Source: Eimeria necatrix (taxonomy: Eukaryota > Apicomplexa > Conoidasida > Eucoccidiorida > Eimeriidae). From it: a stretch of 22,500 nucleotides of DNA. Position numbers and translations under genes: made by a program. Within the stretch, counting starts at the first letter, position 1; each line of letters starts with the position of its first letter. Positions 18,925 through 22,500 of the stretch are shown here, piece after piece. The stretch covers positions 1 through 22,500 of the forward strand of contig NW_013654379.1 of assembly GCF_000499385.1 (NCBI RefSeq). Reading direction: 5' to 3'. Below the pieces are notes generated by a model. That model was not told the origin of the DNA, did not search any database, and saw only the letters and a program-made list of their open reading frames with translations.

Positions 18925-19790
18925 GGGTTTGGTGAAGGGTTTAGGGTTTAGGGTTTGGCGCAGGCCAAGGAGGGCGGGTAGAGGGTCTGGGATCTGCAGG
19001 ACGCGGCGCAAAGTGTAAACCCTAAAGAAGGGTTTAAAGAGGGTTCGAGACTTGGGGCTGCAGTCGGTTACAGGAGGGTTTTGTTTTGCTCCTCGCTTTG
19101 CTCTTCCAAACCCTTAAGCCCCCGGAGCCTAAACCCTAAAACTCTCAGCTGCACAAACCCTAGGCCGCCGAAACCCTTGACCCTCCTGAACGCAAACCCT
19201 AGACCGCCTAAACCCTAGACATCCTAAACCCTAAACCCTAGACTGCCTAAACCCTAAACCCTAGACTGCCTAAACCCTAGGCCCTATACTACGTAAACCC
19301 TAAGCCGTAGATCGCCGATGCTGTGGCCCCGAGATGCGTAAACCCTAAACCCTAAGCTGCTCCAAATGCTGGCCCTAAACCCTAGACAAACCCTAAACCC
19401 TAGGCGGCCAAAACCCTAAACCCTAAAACGGTCGGCTGCAACCCAAACTTCCAGGACTTTAGAACATATCAGACCGCAAACCGTTGACAAACCCTAAACC
19501 CTCAGCAGCGTAAACCCTAAACCCTAAACCGCGTAAACCCTAAACCCTAGACCGCGTAAACCCTAAACCTTAGACGCGTAAACCCTAAACCCTAGACGCG
19601 TAAACCCTAAACCCTAGGCCACATAAACCCTAAACCCTAGACCGTCTAAGCCTAAACCCTAGGCTGGCTAAAACCTGAAACCTAGACCTCCTAAAGCCTA
19701 AACCCTAGACTGCGTAAACCCTAAACCCTAGGCCGCGTAAACCCTAAACCCTAGGCCGCGTAAACCCTAAACCCTAGAAAATTTCCAGGG
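18925..19790. repeat. Interstitial telomere-like array with unique spacers
   Basis: TTTAGGG units at 18925-18957 are followed from about 19108 to 19778 by dozens of CCCTAAA pairs on the plus strand separated by 6-12 bp of variable sequence (for example CTAGACCGCGTA). From about 19505 to 19640 and 19705 to 19778 this becomes a higher-order repeat of about 22-23 bp, GCGTAAACCCTAAACCCTAG plus two or three bases. It is not a true telomere: both sides continue into other sequence and genes lie further right. Confidence 0.93.
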
Positions 19791-19880
19791 GGGAGCAGCC
19801 CTTTGGATGACAAGAGCGAATCTGTGGAGTTTCTCTTCGGCCCCTTTTGAGGTGAAGAAATAAGTAAGTCTTCGAGACCC

Positions 19881-19882
19881 AA

Positions 19883-19949
<67 letters not shown>

Positions 19950-19960
19950 AATAAATAATA
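19881..19960. repeat. (AAAT)n microsatellite
   Basis: About 18 uninterrupted AAAT/AATA units end in a short degenerate AT stretch. It lies downstream (3') of the minus-strand PIG-Y-like gene. The frame in which it reads as Leu-Phe-Ile-Tyr runs on the minus strand is an artefact. Confidence 0.95.
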
Positions 19961-20037
19961 TATTAACAGGCGCAGGCGCACTGCTGCCGCAGCTGCTGCT
20001 GCGCGCCGCTGCTGCCGCCGCCGCAGCCGCCGCCACA

Positions 20038-20038
20038 C

Positions 20039-20104
<66 letters not shown>
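20038..20104. repeat. (CAG)n run abutting the PIG-Y-like stop codon
   Basis: A CAG run of about 22 units with one CAA interruption ends immediately before the minus-strand stop codon of the PIG-Y-like gene (20105-20107), so it begins the 3' untranslated region of that gene. It is preceded by GCTGCCGCC/CAGC-rich sequence from 19980. Confidence 0.9.
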
Positions 20105-20105
<1 letters not shown>

Positions 20106-20593
20106 TAGGAGTGTCGGAAGTACTTGAGGGCGAGCCACTGCCAGTAAACCCAAAAGGTGAGAGTGACTAAAGAACAAAGAGGAAGACAAGAGAAGTAAAT
20201 TTCTTTGCCGATGGGGGCGCTGCTGAGCCCCACGAGCGGCAGCAGCTGCTGCTGCAGCAGCACTGCAGCAGCAAACACGAAAGTCCCCACAGACAGCAGC
20301 AGCACGAAGACTCCAGCAGCAACGAGCAGCCCGGGGTCTCTGCTGAAGCTTTGCATGCGCCGCAGCGCGAGGCCCCCAGCAGCAAGCCGCGCAGCAGCAG
20401 GCAGCAGCTCGGGGCCTTCTGCTGCTGCTATGTCCTCGCTGCTGCTGCTGCTGCTGCTGCTCTCTGCTGCTGCTGCCGACTGCGAGCAGCAGCAGCAGCA
20501 GCACCGGCAGCAGCAGTGGCCTGCGGGCGGCGGGCCCGCGCCGCCGTCGCAACGAGATGCCTCCAACTCGCCCATTCCTGCTGGATCTGCTGC

Positions 20594-20629
<36 letters not shown>

Positions 20630-20644
20630 GGTTGCTGCTGTCAT
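20105..20644 (-). CDS. PIGY: PIG-Y-like subunit of GPI-GlcNAc transferase with repeat-expanded N-terminus
   Basis: A minus-strand open frame of up to 179 residues. The last 83 residues contain two membrane helices, LLVAAGVFVLLLSVGTF (onward) and LPLCSLVTLTFWVYWQWLAL, and end WQWLALKYFRHS. That ending resembles the PIG-Y C-terminus, which also finishes with W.W....K.FRH plus one residue, and the two-helix layout agrees; PIG-Y is about 71 residues. PIG-Y belongs to the ER complex that makes GlcNAc-PI, the first step of GPI-anchor synthesis; coccidian surface antigens use such anchors. The start is unclear: the ATG at 20644 adds an Ala/Thr run, the ATG at 20575 begins MGELEASRCDGGAG followed by Cys, Ser and Ala runs from triplet repeats, and Met of RRMQSFSRD would give a near-normal length. 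It converges with BI-1. The assignment rests mostly on the C-terminal motif. Confidence 0.62.
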
Positions 20645-21030
20645 TGCTGCAGCTGCAGCAACACTCTAATTAAGAGCGCATCAGCTGCGGCCCCCAACCC
20701 CCAGGGGGGCTCGCGGCTGCCGGCACTGCTGCTGCTGCTGCCACTGGCGCTACTGCTGATGCTGCTGCTGCTGCTGCTGCTGCCACTACCACTGCTGCTG
20801 CTGCTGCTGCTGCTGCCACTGCCACTACTGCTTGTGCTGCTGCTGCTGCTGCTCTTGCGGTTTCTGCTGCGGCTCTTTCTGCTGTGTACCACCAGTAGTT
20901 CCTTTCGCGCTGCAGCTGCGGTCTCTGCTGTAGCTGCTGTAGCTGCTGCTGCCGCTGCTGTTGCTGCTGCTGCTGCCGCTGCTGCTGCTGCTGCTGCTGC
21001 TGCAGTGCAGCCGGCTTTAGCAGCTGCAAC
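20645..21030. repeat. CTG/CCACTG triplet-rich tract upstream of the PIG-Y-like gene
   Basis: From about 20725 to 21005 there are dense imperfect CTG repeats with CCACTACCACTG, CTTGTG and GTAGCTGCT interruptions. Several frames on both strands stay open (20351-21037 +, 20670-21092 -, 20641-20892 -) and read Leu, Ala, Gln or Ser runs. It occupies the space between two divergent genes, so it is probably leader or promoter-proximal DNA. Confidence 0.75.
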
Positions 21031-21136
21031 CAGATAAAAAGGACAAAGAAAAAAACAAAATAAATAAATAACAAAAGAAAAACAAAATACACCGAGCGAG
21101 GCGCTTGAGCTGCAGCCGCCGCCGTCGCCCTCCGTT
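21031..21136. other. A-rich spacer
   Basis: An A-rich stretch (AGGACAAAGAAAAAAACAAA, AATAAATAACAAAAG) with no gene. It separates the CTG tract from the next telomere-like block. Confidence 0.5.
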
Positions 21137-21560
21137 CCTAGGGTTTAGGGTTTAGGGTTTAGGGTTTAGGGTTCAAACTTCTAGCCAGGCCTTCAAGCCG
21201 GCCCGTTGACAATTTAAGCAGCAAAACCTGCAGCAGCAGCAGAAACAGAAGCAGCAAGTGCTGCTGCTGCTGCTGCTTTTAGTGCATGCGGCGCCTAGCG
21301 GGCCCCCGGAGGGCCCCACTGCTGCTGCTGCTGCTGCTCACTAGAAGAAACAAACCCTAAACCCTAAACCCTAGGCAAAAAACCCTAAACCCTAATGCAC
21401 AAATTGTTAATTGTCTACTCTTGGCATACGAGTCCCTAAACCCTAATTCCCAAGCGGCTGACCCTCAGCGCTAAACCCTAAACCCTAAGCCGTAAACCCT
21501 AGGACCCATACTCTATAGCCTAAACCCTAAACCCTAAACCCTAAACCCTAGATCATCACC
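21137..21560. repeat. Telomere-like blocks in opposite orientations
   Basis: About five TTTAGGG units at 21137-21173 are followed, after CAG/CTG-containing DNA at 21227-21340, by CCCTAAA blocks at 21353-21393, 21434-21445, 21472-21500 and 21520-21552. As in BI-1 intron 3, the forward and reverse arrays face each other and enclose a segment that contains both CAG and CTG runs. Confidence 0.9.
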
Positions 21561-21616
21561 CCGGGCTTTCACTCTTGTCAATCGTCTACCACAGGACCGC
21601 GAAGAAACACCACAGA

Positions 21617-21815
21617 AGTAGCAGCAGCAGCAGCAGCAGCAGCTGCAGCAGCAGCAGCTGCTACAACAGCAGCAGTGTCAGCAAGTACTCAGCAGCCCCA
21701 CCAACAGTATCAGCAGCAGCTGCAGCAGTGACACAAGCAGCAGCAGCAACAGCAGCAGCAGCAACAGCAGCAGCAGCAACAGCAGCTGCAACAGCAGCGG
21801 CAACGGGAGCTGCAA

Positions 21816-21848
<33 letters not shown>

Positions 21849-21954
21849 CAGAAGCAGCAAATCCGCGAACACCAGCAGCAACCCCATCTTCGGCACTGGA
21901 AACGGCACAGCGATAGCAGCGACAACTGCAGCAGCAGCAGCAGCAACAACTGAT

Positions 21955-21995
<41 letters not shown>
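21617..21995. repeat. CAG/CAA triplet tract 5' of the last gene
   Basis: Nearly continuous CAG repeats with CAA, CTG and AGCAAC interruptions from 21617 to 21870 and 21928 to 21995, the last a pure (CAG)n of about 12 units that ends at the ATG at 21996. The plus frame 21575-21916 and minus frames 21661-22419, 21678-21908 and 21710-22312 through it are translations of the repeat and are not supported as genes. Confidence 0.8.
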
Positions 21996-21997
<2 letters not shown>

Positions 21998-22116
21998 GTT
22001 AAGGGGAATTGCTGTTGAGCTGCCGCCCGACGCGGCGGCTCTGCAGCGAAAAGATCGGAAGAAAATAAAAAAGAAAAAAACAAAAAAGCAAAAGTCCAAA
22101 AAGAAGAATAAAAAGC

Positions 22117-22156
<40 letters not shown>

Positions 22157-22500
22157 TGAAGCGGTGATTGTGTCGCCCCCCAGAGCAGCAATCCCCAGTG
22201 ACGCCGCTGCTTCCCCAGCAGCAGCAGCAGCAGCAGCAGCAAAACCATCAGCAGCAGCAGCAGCAGCAAGCCCAGTTGGGGACCTTGAACTGCTGCAGCG
22301 CCTCCTGAACAAACCGTTTGCTGCTGCAGCTGCTCCCCCCGCAGCAGCAGCAGCAGCAGCAGGAGCAGCAGCGCCGGAAGCGGAAACGCTGCAGCAAGGC
22401 CGCGAGGCCCTGCGGGCATTTATATCTAAAGAGGGCCCCCGGGGGGCCCCTGGGGGCCCCGAAGAAGCAGCAGCAGCAGCAGCAGCTGCAGCAGCAGCAG
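21996..22500 (+). CDS. Partial hypothetical Lys/Ser/Ala-rich protein, runs off the window
   Basis: An ATG at 21996 opens a frame that stays open to the window end (168 codons, incomplete). The order is MLRGIAVELPPDAAALQRKD, then a strongly basic stretch rich in Lys (about residues 20-41), a run of 12 Ser, an acidic-hydrophobic DEAVIVSPP, several Ala runs, GDLELLQRLLNKPF, more Ala, ETLQQGREALRAFISKEGP, a GGGGCCCC-type insert read as RGAPGGP, then Ala again. The non-repetitive islands between the runs (LELLQRLLNKPF, GREALRAFISK) look like real helices, so the frame is probably coding. The basic stretch suggests nuclear or RNA-associated location, but the family is not recognisable. It is divergent from the PIG-Y-like gene. 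Confidence 0.5.

Noticed and set aside
19108..19790. A true chromosome end (telomere)
   Set aside because: The heptamers are interrupted by spacers and occur in both orientations, and genes and non-telomeric DNA continue on both sides. It is interstitial.
19751..20552. Minus-strand frames with LFIYLFIY runs (103 and 261 codons)
   Set aside because: The runs are translation of the (AAAT)n microsatellite. The real product on this strand is the PIG-Y-like frame, which stops at 20105, before that repeat.
21661..22419. Minus-strand 252- and 200-codon frames rich in Cys, Leu and Ala
   Set aside because: They are shadows of the CAG tract and of the plus-strand Lys/Ser/Ala-rich frame. They have no independent conserved islands.

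Overview
The window looks like nuclear DNA of a coccidian apicomplexan, most likely Eimeria. The evidence is intron-rich genes, CAG/CTG triplet tracts that read as homopolymeric Ala, Ser, Gln, Cys or Leu depending on frame, and many interstitial arrays of the telomere-type heptamer TTTAGGG/CCCTAAA. The genus is inferred from this repeat signature; no rRNA or other marker gene is present. I found no bacterial-style operon, CRISPR array, tRNA, rRNA or intact transposon.

The window has two halves. Positions 1 to about 12.45 kb are repeat-poor and of ordinary composition. From about 12.45 kb to the end the DNA is repeat-rich: CAG/CTG tracts, telomere-like heptamers, GGGGCCCC palindromes, and (AAAT)n and (TTAA)n microsatellites. 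This matches the repeat-poor and repeat-rich segments known from Eimeria chromosomes.

Genes I could assemble by joining exons at GT/AG sites with matching phase: (1) 4351-5554 (+), three exons, a FAM32A-like spliceosomal protein; (2) 6463-9704 (-), about eleven mostly very short exons, a coiled-coil protein best explained as a BAR-domain membrane-shaping protein with a C-terminal NPF motif; (3) 16559-18141 (+), four exons, a clear Bax inhibitor-1 (TMBIM6) homologue whose introns all contain telomere-like repeats; (4) 20105-20575 or 20644 (-), a two-helix membrane protein whose C-terminus resembles PIG-Y of the GPI-GlcNAc transferase; (5) 21996 to beyond the window end (+), the start of an unknown Lys/Ser/Ala-rich protein. 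A possible minus-strand gene lies around 11.43-12.04 kb. Genes 1 and 2 converge, 3 and 4 converge, and 4 and 5 diverge. They are unrelated housekeeping functions (splicing, membrane remodelling, ER homeostasis, GPI anchors), with no sign of joint action.

The most unusual structures are: an array of about thirteen copies of the palindrome GAGGTGTACGTACACCTC (18.5-18.85 kb), also found inside BI-1 exon 1 and at 15.3 kb; a near-perfect 65-bp palindrome just after the BI-1 stop; a 264-bp element with 76-bp inverted arms and an internal duplicated 57-mer inside an intron of the BAR-like gene; and a 23-bp tandem repeat that rotates through all reading frames. I did not find a convincing new multi-gene system.
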